Shown here: positions 47,901 to 59,989 of the stretch, piece after piece
Layout of the letters: each line of letters starts with the position of its first letter
Numbering within the stretch: the first letter of the stretch is position 1
Source of the DNA: Telopea speciosissima
Taxonomy: Eukaryota > Streptophyta > Magnoliopsida > Proteales > Proteaceae
Assembly: GCF_018873765.1 (NCBI RefSeq)
Contig: NC_057925.1
Location: forward strand, 59,718,970 to 59,782,969
Reading direction: 5' to 3'
Length of the DNA stretch: 64,000 nucleotides
Notes under the pieces: model-generated
The model's input: the letters and a program-made list of their open reading frames with translations, nothing else
Database searches by the model: none
Told to the model about the DNA's origin: nothing
Position numbers and translations under genes: made by a program

Positions 47901-49306
47901 AGTCCAGTTATGAAGCCAAACACAATAAGGATAGTTCTGTCAATTGCTATTTCAAGAGGATGGGTACGGTACTCAAGCAGCTAGATGTGTAGAATGCGTT
48001 TTTGAATGGAGCCTTACAAGAGAATGTCTACATGACTCAACCACAAGGTTTTGTTGATCCAGCCTTTCCAAATCATGTGTGTCACCTCAAGCGTGCACTA
48101 TACGGTCTAAAGAAGGCCCCAAGAGCATGGTCCAATAGACTTGGAACCTTTTTTATCTCCATCGGGTTTCAACACTCATCTTCAGACACGGCTCTTTATG
48201 TCAAGCAAACAAGACACCATACAATATATTTATTGGTGTACGTTGATGACATCATAGTCACAGGCACAAATGTGGCACAAGTGCAGGATGTGATAGCCAC
48301 CATTGGAAAGGAATTTGCTATAAAAGATCTTGGCGATCTCCATTTCTTCCTTGGCATTGAGGCAGTTCGTAATTCCCAAGGGCTGCATTTGTCTCAAACA
48401 AAGTACACTTTGGACATTCTACAGAAGGCCAACATGGAAGCAGCCAAGCCCATGCCTACTCCCAGCTCAACGGCTCCACTCACCCCAAATTCTGGATCTA
48501 GCTTCAATGATCCAACGCTATACAGAAGCATCGTGGGAGCCTTGCAGTATCTGACCCTAACAAGGCCTGATATAGCCTTCTCAGTAAATAGGGTTTGCCA
48601 ATTTATGCATAATCCAACTGTTGATCACTGGGCTGCACTCAAACAGATTCTAAGATATATCAAGGACACGGTTGACTTAGGGATTCAAATATGGCCATCC
48701 ATGTCACAACAACTCCAAGCATACATAGATGCCAATTGGGCTACCTGCCCATATGACAGACGATCAACCAGTGGATATTGCATTTATTTGGGAGATAATC
48801 TAGTCTTCTGGAGTTCGAAGAAACAACACATTGTTGCCCGGTCGTCTACGGAGTCTGAATACAAGGGGTTGGCTAATGCTGCAACAGAGTTACTGTGGCT
48901 ACGACAATTGCTATGTGATCTTGGGGTACAAGTTTCAGCTCCAGTCCTATATTGTGACAACATAGGTGCCACGTATCTTGCTGCCAATCCGTTATTTCAT
49001 GCACGAACGAAGCACATCGAGATTGACTATCACTTTGTCCGAGAACAAGTGGCGTCGAATCAACTCTGTGTTTGTTTTGTGCCAAGCCAAGATCAGCTAG
49101 CGCATATCCTAACCAAGGTGTTACCAGGACCACGGTTCAAGATGTTACGGTCCAAGCTCACCGTTTGCGCACGCCCGTTTCGCTTGAGGGGGCGTGTAAA
49201 CAACAATTCAAATATTCAAAATCGTATTCAAAATTCAAATAAGTTGATAGAGTCAATACCCGCTGGGTTAGTTCCATCTTCTAAGGATTATCACAATCCT
49301 AAATAA
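44934..49306 (+). pseudogene. Copia gag-pol, interrupted
   Basis: Order is gag, protease, integrase, reverse transcriptase, RNase H, as in Ty1/copia. Gag has the LDRNNYLLWKSQFLPLL start and a zinc knuckle whose second Cys is Tyr (CQIYHRTNHTAATC). Protease has LDSGATHH; integrase has the HHCC region and the D, D, E residues (HSDIWG, FQSDGAKEY, EQNGRAERK). RT has YGLKKAPRAW and YVDDIIVTG; RNase H has STESEYKGL and DNIGA. Breaks: TGA at 45204-45206 and 46644-46646 where Trp is expected, stops near 47283 and 47307, a frameshift near 47965 and TAG where Gln is expected (about 47991). It is not translatable as one polyprotein. Confidence 0.92.
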
Positions 49307-49431
49307 TAGGAAGTGTTGTGATCAACTCAAACACTATCCTTTGTAACTGTAAATTCAAATGTTGTTATATACACACTCCTCTCATCACATACGATGATAA
49401 AGAGAATTAAATTCAAATTCAAACTCTGACT
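49195..49431 (+). repeat. 3' LTR of the copia element
   Basis: 237 bp, starting TGTAAACAACAATTC and ending AACTCTGACT. Confidence 0.9.
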
Positions 49432-49436
49432 TGAAA

Positions 49437-49609
49437 GAAATACATTATCACGTTGACTCTTTTTTTTTTGGGTAGAAGCATTATCACGTTAACTATGGAG
49501 TGTGTAACATGCTAACCGTGATTTGAAAACTTCCTAATCCATATTTAATACAACTTTTAATTATAACCACTAGTGAAATTTAACATCCCGACAAAACAAA
49601 GGTTGTTCT

Positions 49610-49641
<32 letters not shown>

Positions 49642-50282
49642 AAAACAAAACAAAGGTTGTCGGCTATCAAACATAAATATAGAAGACCCTGGCCAATTGA
49701 TTTTGCTTTTCTACCCAAAAAAGATATAAAAGCAAATGGCCAAATCCGGAATGATAAGGAAACTACTTCACGAGTATGTTGATTAAACCACTGTTTTAAC
49801 TGTTACGCGTGTGTGAGGGGAGGTGAACGTTCACGTACGTGAGCATACGGGAATGATTCACAATCGTTCAGCTGAAACATTCTCACAAAGTAGCTTCTAT
49901 TTGAATGATCGTAAGTTGTTCACATACATGAATATTCCCCGCATGTGTTGGGTTAAGACATTAATAAGTATTTATTTAATGAGAGAATGTTTTCTGTGCC
50001 GCAACGCTGCACGCAGACACTTGGATCTACCACTTAAGGGGCAAGATGATCGTTACACCAACCCCATGTGCTTGAGCTTAGCTTGCGCAGCGGCACAGAG
50101 AACAACACTCTTATTTAATAGCCAACAACAACCGCCCCTTATTTAATATCCAAACCCTGTTCTTACAGACAAACAATCCACATAGGAATCACGACAAAAG
50201 GAAGGCAAGTGGTGCCTATTGACCAACATGACTGCTTTTCTATTATATTCAGTATATTGTTTTATAGTTTGGATTTTTTTAA
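49437..50282. other. Block-2 region between the copia insertion and the Mutator-like element
   Basis: It aligns with 16548-17235 joined to 34213-34320. It includes an uninterrupted counterpart of the CACTA insertion point (about 50155-50165) and the MITE 49988-50104. Divergence from the sister block is several percent, unlike the region before the copia element. No gene. Confidence 0.6.
49988..50104. mobile_element. Short foldback MITE, TGTTCTCTGTGC family (copy 2)
   Basis: Positionally equivalent to 17089-17209, with TGTTTTCTGTGCCGC and inverted GCGGCACAGAGAACA ends. Confidence 0.7.
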
Positions 50283-51829
50283 GGAAAATTTTCATTGCCA
50301 CTCCCTCAAATGGACCAATATTTTAATGCCATCCCACTAAGAGCCAATATACCATTTTGGGTCCCAAAAATAACGGAAAATTTTTTTTAACTGTTAATTA
50401 GTAATGTCAGCATGCCAGTTTTTTTTAAAAGACTATTTTGCCCTTATCCTTAAAACAACTAAACTTAATGTAGTCTTCTTTTTCCACAGTCGACTTCCCA
50501 TCTCTCCAACTGGCACAGCTGCCCATCTCTCACCTCTGCACCCTTGCACACACTCACTTAGGGTGGATCTTCCAAGCCCCACCCAACTTGCGAATCAGAT
50601 CTACAATTCCTTTGTCCGCCTGAATCAATTTCAGAAATCTATAGTTAAATTAATACTTATTGGCTGAAGTTTCCTTGGCCGAGATTCAATAGAGTTGGGG
50701 GTTACTAACCTTCGTTTGAAGTTTCAAAGTCACTGGCTTTGAATCGAGAGAACTCCTTCATTAGAGCTCTATTTCCTCTGTTTTCCGTTTTATGCTGCGA
50801 TATGGGTAATATTTTACCAAGTCGTTGGGGTTTCCTTGCTGTGATAAGGTTTGAATTCCCATTTCCTTCATTCCTCTCTTTCTTTGATTTTCCATTCTTT
50901 CATTTCTCTTTACCCCATTCCAAGTGTTTTTTTATTCTTAGTTTGTCTCTTCTGTCCGTGGATTATGCAACTCCATTTGGGTGTTGTTTTTGCTCAAATC
51001 CCAAACCCCTTATTCGTCTCTCTCTCTCTCGCATGTTGTTTTGTTCAAAAAATCTGGTGCTTAGTGGATTGCCCATCTACTCTTAAGGAGGGTTTAAGAC
51101 CTGCAACTAATCCTGGCAATAATCACAGGTTCAGATCTGATTTTCCTATGGACCTCATAAACCAGGTGGTCTTTCAGCCCTAGATTCAACAGCCTGAATT
51201 GTCCTAGGGTGTATGACTACTACACTAATTCTCAAATCGAAAAATAAAAGGTATAAGAGAGATCGATGAAAAAACCTAGCTCCTCTTACAAACTCCTCCT
51301 GCAAGCGAGAGAAGAGGTGGCGGATGAAAATACCTAGCTCCTCTTTGCCGGAGTCGGAACAGTGTTGAGAGAGAACGATGGCATTCGATTGGCGGAGGAC
51401 ACCGGATTTGAAGAGCAAGCCGAGGTCGTGGAGGATGGAAGAGAGGGAGGCAGAGGCCATATCAAGGTCGCTCTGCGAAGGAGCTTGCCGCCAGTTTATG
51501 AGGAAGGGTCATGACAGAGGTCAGAGAGGGAGTTTTTGGGCCAGATTTGGAGGGGAGAGGGATGGAGCCGGAATCGGAGCCGGCAAGGGAGGGGGGAGGG
51601 AGACGGGTGCCATGGTTGCCAGAGACGGAGAAGAAAAGGAGAGGGAGACGGAGAAGGCTGGGTTTGTTTTTAATGTTTTTAGCATAAAGGGAAATTTAAT
51701 CATTTTACTTTCATTCAGTTAACTCTCATTTATTTCCGTTAATTTTTGGGCCAAAATGATATATTGACTTTTAGTGGGCTGATATTAAAATATTAGTCCA
51801 TTTGAGAGGGTGGCGTTGAAAATTTCCCT
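50283..51829. mobile_element. Mutator-like non-autonomous element immediately upstream of the CHY1 gene
   Basis: The left TIR GGAAAATTTTCATTGCCA and inverted right TIR GGGAAATTTTCAACGCCA stay alignable for about 95 bp (both with CAAATGGAC, AATATTTTAAT, CCCACTAA, CCATTTTGG). The 9-bp flanks TTTTTTTAA (50274-50282) and TCTTTTTAA (51830-51838) match at eight positions, and the sister block lacks the insert near 34310. The interior (50440-51660) is mostly C/T- or G-rich non-repeated DNA with short open frames that may be captured, but none is recognisable. Confidence 0.75.
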
Positions 51830-51892
51830 TCTTTTTAACACCTTTTTTTCTTGGATCATCGAAGAAGCTTCAAGCAAGACGCAGAAGCTTCC

Positions 51893-51900
51893 TATTTATA
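51893..51900 (+). promoter_or_regulatory. TATA-like box of the CHY1 gene
   Basis: TATTTATA about 100 bp before the ATG at 51998. Only about 170 bp separate the Mutator-like element from the ATG, so upstream promoter sequence must lie inside or beyond that element. Confidence 0.45.
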
Positions 51901-51997
51901 TGCAAGTGTGTTTGTGACTTCTCTACCTCATCGGTTGTTAAGTTCTCAACTTTTAGTGTTTATTCTTCTGCAACAGAGCGCCTCGCAGTTTTCTTTC

Positions 51998-54900
51998 ATG
52001 GCCCCAAACCACCCCTTCAACGAAGAAACGAATCAGGTCTCTCTCTCTCTCTCTCTCTCTATAATTGAGGAGAAAACCCATACAAGCTAAGCGCCTCAGC
52101 TAACTAGCTAGCCTGAATTTTAAAAGCCTAGACAACCCTTAACCACTAAGAATGTGGCCTTGGGCTTGCTTATCCTTGTCCAAAACTACCACTTCTTGTC
52201 TGTCTGGTGCAGCCCTTTGATCTTCCAGCCCAAAACTGTTTAAATAGTGACCTTTGATGAGGATCAACCACGTGTACCTATGTTTGTTCTCTAGGTTCTG
52301 GAGTTATTTATGAGATATGTATATATATTGATGAGAGATGAATAAAGAAAAAGAGTTCAATTCATAACATGGTATCAATTTAGTCATTTCTTGATTTTTT
52401 TTGATGAATAAAGAGAAAGAGTTCAATTCATAACAACCTTTTCTTCCAAAAATGAGGTCAAAACCAGCCAATACAACCTGTATCAACCGATATTGATGTC
52501 AATGTATTGGCCGAAACTGATACTGATACGGATACCATGATTTAAATCCATGGGTCCATTAAGGTATTTATTTATTAGGTTGCACTGCCCTAAATCTCTC
52601 TCTCTCACAGGTTTTGTTCGAAGAAAATTCATTTGTAAGGAAGGTGATATTAAACAGGCCCACAAGACTCAATTCTATTACATTTCACATGGTATATATA
52701 TTGCGCAGAAGCTATTTATTGAATCATCATTTTCATAATCATAAATCATAATACATTTATTTTTAATATTTTTTTTAACCTATCTATCTATATGCACACT
52801 TCTACATATTGATCCTTAATTGTTTTTATTGGATTTTTCTCTTTTGTTCATTGATAGGTCTCTCAAATGTTAAAGAAGTTGAAAGAATACGAAAAGGATT
52901 CCAGAGTGAAATTAGTCATATTGAAGGTAAATTTTTTGGCTAAAATATGTAAGAGTTACTGAGGAGACTAATTTAGTGCTTTATCCATGTAATCAATTCT
53001 AAGAGAACGCTAGCTATCAAATGATTTAACATTTTTGCAGGGAAATGGAAAAGCATTTTCTGCGGGTGGTGATTGTGTAGCTGTTATTAAATATATCACT
53101 GCTGGTAAAGTTCCACTCTACCTAGTTCTTAAAAATATTTTGCATACTAAACTTTCAATTGGAACAAGGTTGTGGTTGATGTTATTACATTTGTGGAATT
53201 AAACATTTAAACGAGGATCTATTAACTTATAATAACCTGATTAAATGTATCAGGTCATTGGAGTTTTGCTACAAGTTTTTATCGGAAACAACTCATGCTA
53301 GATTATATTGTAGCTACACATGATAAAACTTTGGTGAGATATTATCTTTAGGGCTCATGTTCTCTGTGCTGCAGCGCAGGCTACGTCCAAACACATGGGC
53401 CTACCACTCAAGGGGGTGGGGTGGTCATTGCGTCCACCCCCATGTGTCTGGGAGCAGCCTACGCCCTTGGCACAGAGAACATTCTCCCTTATCTTTATTA
53501 GTGTTTTCCTTTTTTAATTGGCCTTCTCTTACATTGATTTGATCCTAAAAAAAGTGGATTCATGAAGGTCTCACTTATTGATGGAGTGGTCATGGGAGGT
53601 GGTGCCGGACTATCCATGAATGGAAACTTTCGAGTTGTGACCGAGAAAGCGGTAATGTGTGCAACGTCTAATGAAATCTAACATATTATTATTTATTTTC
53701 ATATATTAAAAAATGATTGGATCTCTATTTAGTAGCCAAGATATGGTACAAATAATATAAAATAAATTAGTTTAATATTATATCCATTCTCCCAAATAAT
53801 AAAAGATTTTAATTTTTGTTTATACAGGTATTTGCAATGCCCGAAGCAGCTTTAGGATTTTTTCCGGATGTAGGTGCTTCATACTTTTTGTCTAGGCTGC
53901 CAGGTTTCTTCGGTAAATACTCTAATCATGTCTTCCTGTAAAGACAATAACTACAAAATTAAAAACTAATGCATAATAAAGTGATTATTCTATTCTCTAA
54001 TTTTTGTTAGTTTAAACATATAAGATTATAATAGAAGATGGTGACAACAAGTAATTTGGATGGCCTACCAAGAAAACCTCCATATACGGCTCTCTTTTTT
54101 ATTTTTGTGTGTGTGTGTGTGTGCGTGTGGGATGGAATTTTGCTGCTACACTAGTAACAGGAATGCTCCTGCTACAAGGTAGGCAGCCAAGGAAATGGGA
54201 TCTTAAAAGATATTTAAAAAATACTAAAACCTAAGAGGGTATTTATGAACCTAAAGGGAAAATGAATTATTCCATTTCCTTGGCTGCCAACCTTGTAGCA
54301 GGAACATTCCTGCTACAAGTGTAGCAGCAAAATTTTTTCCGTGTGTGTGTGTGTGTGTTATGCATTGAAGAGTGATTTGGTAATTTCAGTACAATTAATA
54401 TTGGCATGCAATGAATTAACGTTCAAAGCCAAACTTGATCATTTACTCCCATATTTTGGCCATTTCGTCTTGTATTTCTGTCGTCTTATTTTTTCCCGAT
54501 CAATTTTCAAAAGTCAGGTCTTTATTGTGCCTTCAAATCTTTTACCTGTCATATGGTCAACTACATTTTGGTATAAATCTGGCATAAAGATGGACTTTAC
54601 TCCAACTGTAGTTGATAAAATTTAGGCCCCACCTAATCAACCATGTTGTAAATATTAGGAACATATGAGAAAGGTTCTTTGGGTGAACCAATAAAGAACA
54701 ATTTTCTAGTTAAGAAGAAATTGTTTTTATGAATTACTGTTATTTTTTTGTTAAAGTTAGTGATTTAATAGAGAAATATTCAAAAAATTCTTATCTCTTC
54801 TAAAACTTTATTGTGGAGCACAAAGTTTTTTTTATTCATGAATGTTTTAAAATGTTTATGTACCAATGTCATTCAGGAGAGTATTTGGGCCTCACTGGTG

Positions 54901-57108
54901 CTCGGTTAGGTGGGGCAGAGATGGTTACATGTGGCCTTGCTACTCATTTTGTCCTTTCCAAGGTATCTACATTATATTCTTAATATCTTGATACGAGGTT
55001 TTGTAAAAAATGTTCAATATATAGTTACTATAAAAAAAATTTCCACTTCATGGCTTCTGCCACTTGGCAGAATGATGTCATGATTCTAACCTTTAGATAG
55101 AAAGGGCCATGTCCTTCTTACTAGCAACTTTATGTTTTCTAAGTTCAAGATCATATGGGGTTATAGATCTTACAGGCATTCTCAACTACCCAATAGAGTG
55201 TCCCTATTACATTGGATGGTTGATAATATGCATGTGCGTGTTAGTTTGTAGCGTTGGTGTTCCTTATTGTCTAATATAGTAATATTCCATATCTAACAAA
55301 CTTAACTATTTAAAGCACACTTTGTGTTCATGATTTATAAATTTTGGGTTTTATTCTTAATGACAGGATTTACCTTCATTGGAAAAAGAGTTGGATGGAG
55401 TTAATTCTAGAGATCCATCTATCGTGTCTAAAGTCATCAATAAGTTCATTGAAGAGCCATCTATCAAATCTACTTGTGCTTTTAGAAGGTAATGATTGTT
55501 GGGTATATTCTATAACCCTAATATATGTTCTAATATAAGTTTAATTGAATAAAGAATCAGGTTGTGATGGGTCCCATTAGATAGAACCCATCTAACTTAA
55601 AATCCTAGTCTTTTCTATAAATACTAACTGAAGACAATAGCTTGTTTATTCCAAGCTTGATATGCAAGGTGTATTGCTTTATTCAACTTTGTGCTTAAAC
55701 CCTAAGGAGTTATGGCAAGACAAAAGATTGTTTTTTTTTTTTTTCTTTTTTTTTTTAAAAAAATTTAAAAATACAATTAATTAAGAAATTATAACAGCCG
55801 TTCTTTTTCATAAAGACTATTTCAAATAATGTTATTAATAACTGACATTGACGGTCCCAAATTAGATTGAATATCAAGACATGGTTAGATAATGATGTGA
55901 AGAACACGTCACAAAGTCTAAGAGCCTACAAATACTGCCATGTAACGAAAAAACTAATCCCATGGAAACATACCTATATAGTGATAGTGTTTCAAAGATT
56001 AACCCTCCATGTGAGTAAAATAGGTGGACCATGAATGAATATAATGGGTAACGTCATGTACAATGCCTATGTTTTCAATATCAATGATTTATTGTGATAG
56101 AAGTTTGTTATGATGATGCAGCATGGATATCATCAACAAATGTTTCTCAAGAAACACAGTTGAAGAAATATTAGCAGCATTGGTAAGATTTAAGAAAACT
56201 TTCAAGATATAGAGGACCATTTTGTTCATTATTTAATTTCTCGTTTTCTTTAATTAATGTTTTCATTTATAATTTTTTCCCCCACTTTTAGTTTCTTTTC
56301 CTAATTACTTGTTACTATGTATGGATAAGATTTGTTGACATCAAAAGAAAAAAATTCTTGTTTGGTATAGGAAAATGAGGCTAAGAATGGACCAGATAGT
56401 TGGATTGTGGCAGCAATCAAGTCTATGAAAGCAGCATCTCCAACTAGTCTTAAAATATTTCTTAGATCGGTATTAACTTTTTCATTTTATAATAATATTA
56501 AATATATATTTAACTTATAATGTCATTAATTAGGAATATAAGAATTCTTCATCGTTTTTGTTTAACTAATTAAATATGTTGAATAATTAACAGATCAGGA
56601 AAGGACGGGGGCAAGGCCTAGATCAATGCCTAATTCATGAGTTTAGAATGGCTTCTCATGCTTTTCGCAAAACAGTGAACAATGACTTTTATGAGGTCTG
56701 TCTATATATATGGATAAACAATGAATATTATTGCTTGAATTTTTAAATTATCATTCATCTAATTAATATTTCTAATATCTTCTCCAAATGCTGCAGGGTT
56801 GTAGAGCAATATTGTTTGATAAAGATAAACAACCAAAGGTGGATGCAAAAAGATTCTATATTTTTATTGATGAATTAAAAAACATCTTAATCTTTTACAC
56901 AAATAATAAATGTTCTTGTGAAAATGATATTAATTTTTTCTTCTTTCTTTTTTGTTCGGGATGCATGCAGTGGGAGGTTTCAAAACTAGAATTGGTCACA
57001 AATGAAATGGTGGGTCAATTTTTCACCAAAGTGGATGATGATGATTGGGAAGATCTGCAGCTTGATGCTAGATCTGATGATGCCAACTTATTCAAAGCAA
57101 GACTCTAA
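51998..57108 (+). CDS. CHY1-like 3-hydroxyisobutyryl-CoA hydrolase, peroxisomal, 14 exons
   Basis: Spliced product of 383 residues: join(51998..52036, 52611..52691, 52858..52926, 53041..53104, 53254..53333, 53568..53651, 53828..53912, 54877..54962, 55367..55488, 56122..56182, 56371..56469, 56594..56695, 56797..56838, 56971..57108), all GT-AG and phase-consistent. The crotonase fold is clear: LNRPTRLNSITF (about 28-38), oxyanion-loop GNGKAFSAGGD (64-74) and MGGGAGLS (120-127). MPEAALGFFPDVG (143-155) has Glu145 and Asp153, the family's acidic pair, then YLGLTGARLGGAEM and GCRAILFDKDKQPKW. It ends in ARL, an established plant PTS1 signal. The family hydrolyses 3-hydroxyisobutyryl-CoA during valine breakdown. 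Arabidopsis CHY1 (about 378 aa) is a close match in length and order. Confidence 0.93.
53358..53481. mobile_element. Short foldback MITE, TGTTCTCTGTGC family (copy 3), in CHY1 intron 5
   Basis: The TGTTCTCTGTGC end and its complement GCACAGAGAACA flank inverted CAAACACATGGG/CCCATGTGTCTGGG segments. It lies 25 bp after the donor of intron 5 and does not disturb splice signals. Confidence 0.75.
54133..54340. mobile_element. Foldback MITE inside a TG microsatellite in CHY1 intron 7
   Basis: Arms of about 65 bp: GGAATTTTGCTGCTACAC..GCAGCCAAGGAAATGG on the left and its complement on the right. Both sides border TG repeats (54107-54130 and 54341-54358), suggesting insertion into a TG tract. Confidence 0.75.
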
Positions 57109-58651
57109 TTTTAATCCATATAATAAAGAATAAAAATTGTATTACGTAAACGTACTGCGTACGAGGGTACGCGATACCTGTTGAATATCTATGTTCTTCC
57201 TCGGTTTATAATGTATACATCCATTTCTCTATGAGCTACCAAAAAAAAAAAAAAACAGAAAAAAACCTCTTTCCATACTAGAGATTGACTCGTGAAGAGG
57301 AGGAGGAGTGGTTGTGATAGTCCAATCATTTGATGCAAACACAATCGGGCTGAGTTTGTGGAGGACTAGGTAGACCGCAAACAGGCGCACCCGAAGCAGC
57401 TTGCTTAGATGGTCGATCTAAAAGACTCTCTCAAAAATTCCCCAAGCTGATCATATTGGGTCAATTAAGGACGTATGCCAAGCAACACTACTATTAGACT
57501 TTGAAATTTCCATATAATTTATTTAAGGGTGGAAGTTTTCTGTGCAGCAGTGCAGGCTGCGCCCAGACACATGAGATGCCCATTCAAGGGGGCAGGGTGA
57601 TCATTTTGCCCACCCTCATGTGTTTGGGCGCAGCCTACGCTGCTGCTCAGAGAACATTTAACCTTTATTTAAACTCTCTTTGTCTGGAATGTTTTATACT
57701 GATGAATAATATTTGGTTATCGATCTTATGGATGGATGGCTAAATTTAGTAGGCCGGGTTCTTCCTTTTTGTATTTTCCTTTTGCTATAATTTATTTAAA
57801 CTCTCTTTGTACCTTATGGTGAATAAGGTTGCTTTTGGTGAATGAATGCACGGGCCGGGAATTCCTTGAGAGAGAAGAACATCTTCTTCTTCTTCTTCGT
57901 CAAGTTTTGAAGAGCTTGAACCATGGGCCTGGAATAGCACATGTTTCTGTGCAACCAAGAAATCAGGGGGTGTGGATGGTGGAATTTTGAAAAATGCCGA
58001 GTACTTGAATGTCTCACTTGGAATTTCCTAACAATTATCGCTGGGATGAACTCCTTGCTATCCTTTAATCTCCCGGGCCCCTATTTTCTCACACCTCCAA
58101 CAAGTCATCAATTTCGCCATAATCTCCATCTCTTCCAACATTAATGAACAAGTATCTCCATTTTGGCAATGCTGCAATCTCATTCGTGATCTCCCTCCAT
58201 ATTTCTCTACCTGCATGTCTCTTGATTTATTTTCTCTATCTCTCTATTTATCTTCTAGGTTTCTCCCACTGACTTCACTTGATGACTTTTTAGCAATGGG
58301 TGCAACTAATAGTCAAAGAGGATAAATGGAGGATGTAGAGTCTTATATGGATTAAAATTCTCTGTACTACGGCCACCTTGCAGTGCACTGCAGTGCGGAT
58401 CTGAGAGCTCAACATGTGGAAGAAGCTTCATCCAAATAAAAAATACAAGCAAGCAAGATCTAAATTTATATGAATGGAACAGCCATAAGTAGACTTGTCT
58501 GATTTTGGAAGGATAGGGGTCCTAGACCATTTGATGATGTGTCCCAGTCAAGGCTGCCTAAGTGACAAATTAGCTTGACTTAATGATCACAACTGTCCAT
58601 ATTTAATTTCTTATTGCGTCTATACGAAGGTGAAAAATACAATAAAATAAA
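57109..58651. other. CHY1 3' flank, second copy
   Basis: It aligns with 36611-37600. It contains the MITE 57535-57655, a segment absent from the sister block (57889-58147) and the left arm only of the GAGAGCTCGACATGTGG MITE (58349-58436), where homology stops. The rest (58437-58642) is unassigned AT-rich DNA. Confidence 0.55.
57535..57655. mobile_element. Short foldback MITE, TGTTCTCTGTGC family (copy 4)
   Basis: GTTTTCTGTGCAGCAG and inverted GTTCTCTGAGCAGCAG ends, with inverted CGCCCAGACACATGAG/CTCATGTGTTTGGGCG inside. The first CHY1 copy lacks it at the equivalent site (about 37022), so it inserted after the block duplication. Confidence 0.8.
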
Positions 58652-59980
58652 GGGAAAATTTCACGGACACCCTTAAAAGTATCCAATATCTTAGAAACTT
58701 ATCATATTTGGTCAAAATGTCACAAACACCCCTTATTTTTATGAATTTATTTCAATTTAGTCCACTCCATTAGTCTCTACAGTTAAGTGTCTGTTAACTC
58801 TTTTTAAATGGCAAAATTACTCTTACCATAGTGAAATCCCTATAATACCCTGAATGATGAATTAATGATGTTAGAAGTTAGTTTTTAGAAAAAGACAATT
58901 TTGCCCTTGTTTTATTCAATATTTTTTTTATTCCTTTTTTCTCCCCTTCTTCTTCTCCTTCTGCTGTTTCTTCTGTCGCCGCCACCACCACCACCACCGC
59001 CACCCCCTCCAGCCCTCCTATGTCCGCACAATTTCCTCCCCATCTCCTTCTTCTCCGCCCGGGTTTCCTCTTCTTCTTCCTAATCTTCTTCTATTTTTTT
59101 TGCTCCACATTTCTTTGCACCACAGCCGACAATGGATTCCAGAGAGCTTGAAAAAAAATGATGGCAGCCAATGGATTCTGATTCTATGTTGGGTTTGGAA
59201 AAATGGGAATAAAAGAAAATAAATAGGGATCCGATTGTTATTGGAAGGGAAAATGGAAAAGGAAATCAAAGACATGATGGGATCAGAAATGATAAATTAG
59301 TTGAGGATGGGTATGGTCATGGCTGGAATTCAGATTGGGGTTTTGTTTATACAAGGATGTGGGTTAGATTAGAAGTGAAAAGAAATGGAGAGGAGAATCG
59401 GTGATGGTGGGATGAGGGTTTTTAGAATGAAAATGATAAAAAAATAAAGAGAAAAGAATAGGGCTGAAAGGAGAGATAGGGGTTAGTGAAGATGATGACG
59501 GTTTTAGCAGAGATGGGTTTTAAGAGAAGGTCGGTGATGGGGTTTCGGAAATGGAAGATGTATTTGCCTCGTTTTGTCGCCCTTCTTCAGTTCGCTTTCA
59601 ACCATGGGTAGAAATGGAAGTCCGGTCATCTTCTCATTTTGTCGCCCTTCTTCAGTTCGCTTTCTCCTTGCCTTGCCGCTGGTAATGGTCGCCGTAGATG
59701 GAGCAGGTGATGGTAGCCGGAGCCGAAGCCATAGAGGGAAGAAGATGAAATGACAGTTTTGTCCTTTTATTTAAATAACTATGGGGTAAAATGGATGTTT
59801 AGGAAAGAAGATGCAATGACAATTTTGTCTTTTTATTTAAATAACCAAGGGGTAAAATGAATATTTCACCTTTTGGGTACTAACTGTGCTTAACGTTTGG
59901 GGTGTCTGTGACATTTTGACCAAGTATGGTAAGTTTTTGAGATATTAAATACTTTTAGAAGGTGTACGTGAAATTTTCCC
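58652..59980. mobile_element. Mutator-like non-autonomous element, 1329 bp
   Basis: The ends GGGAAAATTTCACGGACACC and, inverted, GGGAAAATTTCACGTACACC begin TIRs of about 85 bp. They are flanked by an exact 9-bp duplication, TAAAATAAA (58643-58651 and 59981-59989). The interior has CCACCACCACC and TTCTTCTTC tracts and a direct repeat TTTGTCGCCCTTCTTCAGTT (about 59574 and 59638). No transposase, and no captured gene that I can name. Confidence 0.85.
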
Positions 59981-59989
59981 TAAAATAAA

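Larger units (their letters stand above)
44656..49431 (+). mobile_element. Ty1/copia LTR retrotransposon, 4776 bp
   Basis: LTRs lie at 44656-44896 and 49195-49431. There is an exact 5-bp target duplication, TGAAA (44651-44655, 49432-49436), and the sister block retains the empty site at 16543-16547. The primer-binding site TGGTATCATCGCC (44897-44909) matches the initiator-Met tRNA type, and the polypurine tract TTGAGGGGGCG precedes the 3' LTR. The LTRs differ at about 13 of some 225 aligned positions plus two indels, so the insertion is not recent. Both LTRs end in CT rather than CA. Confidence 0.95.

Noticed and set aside
51155..51460. Minus-strand 101-codon frame (MASASLSSILHDLG...) inside the Mutator-like element
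   Set aside because: It looks like the start of a captured exon, but I recognise no family and there is no continuing reading frame, so I did not call a gene.
58901..59083. Frame with poly-proline (PPPPPPPPPP)
   Set aside because: It derives from a CCACCACC microsatellite inside the Mutator-like element; no start context or domain supports a gene.
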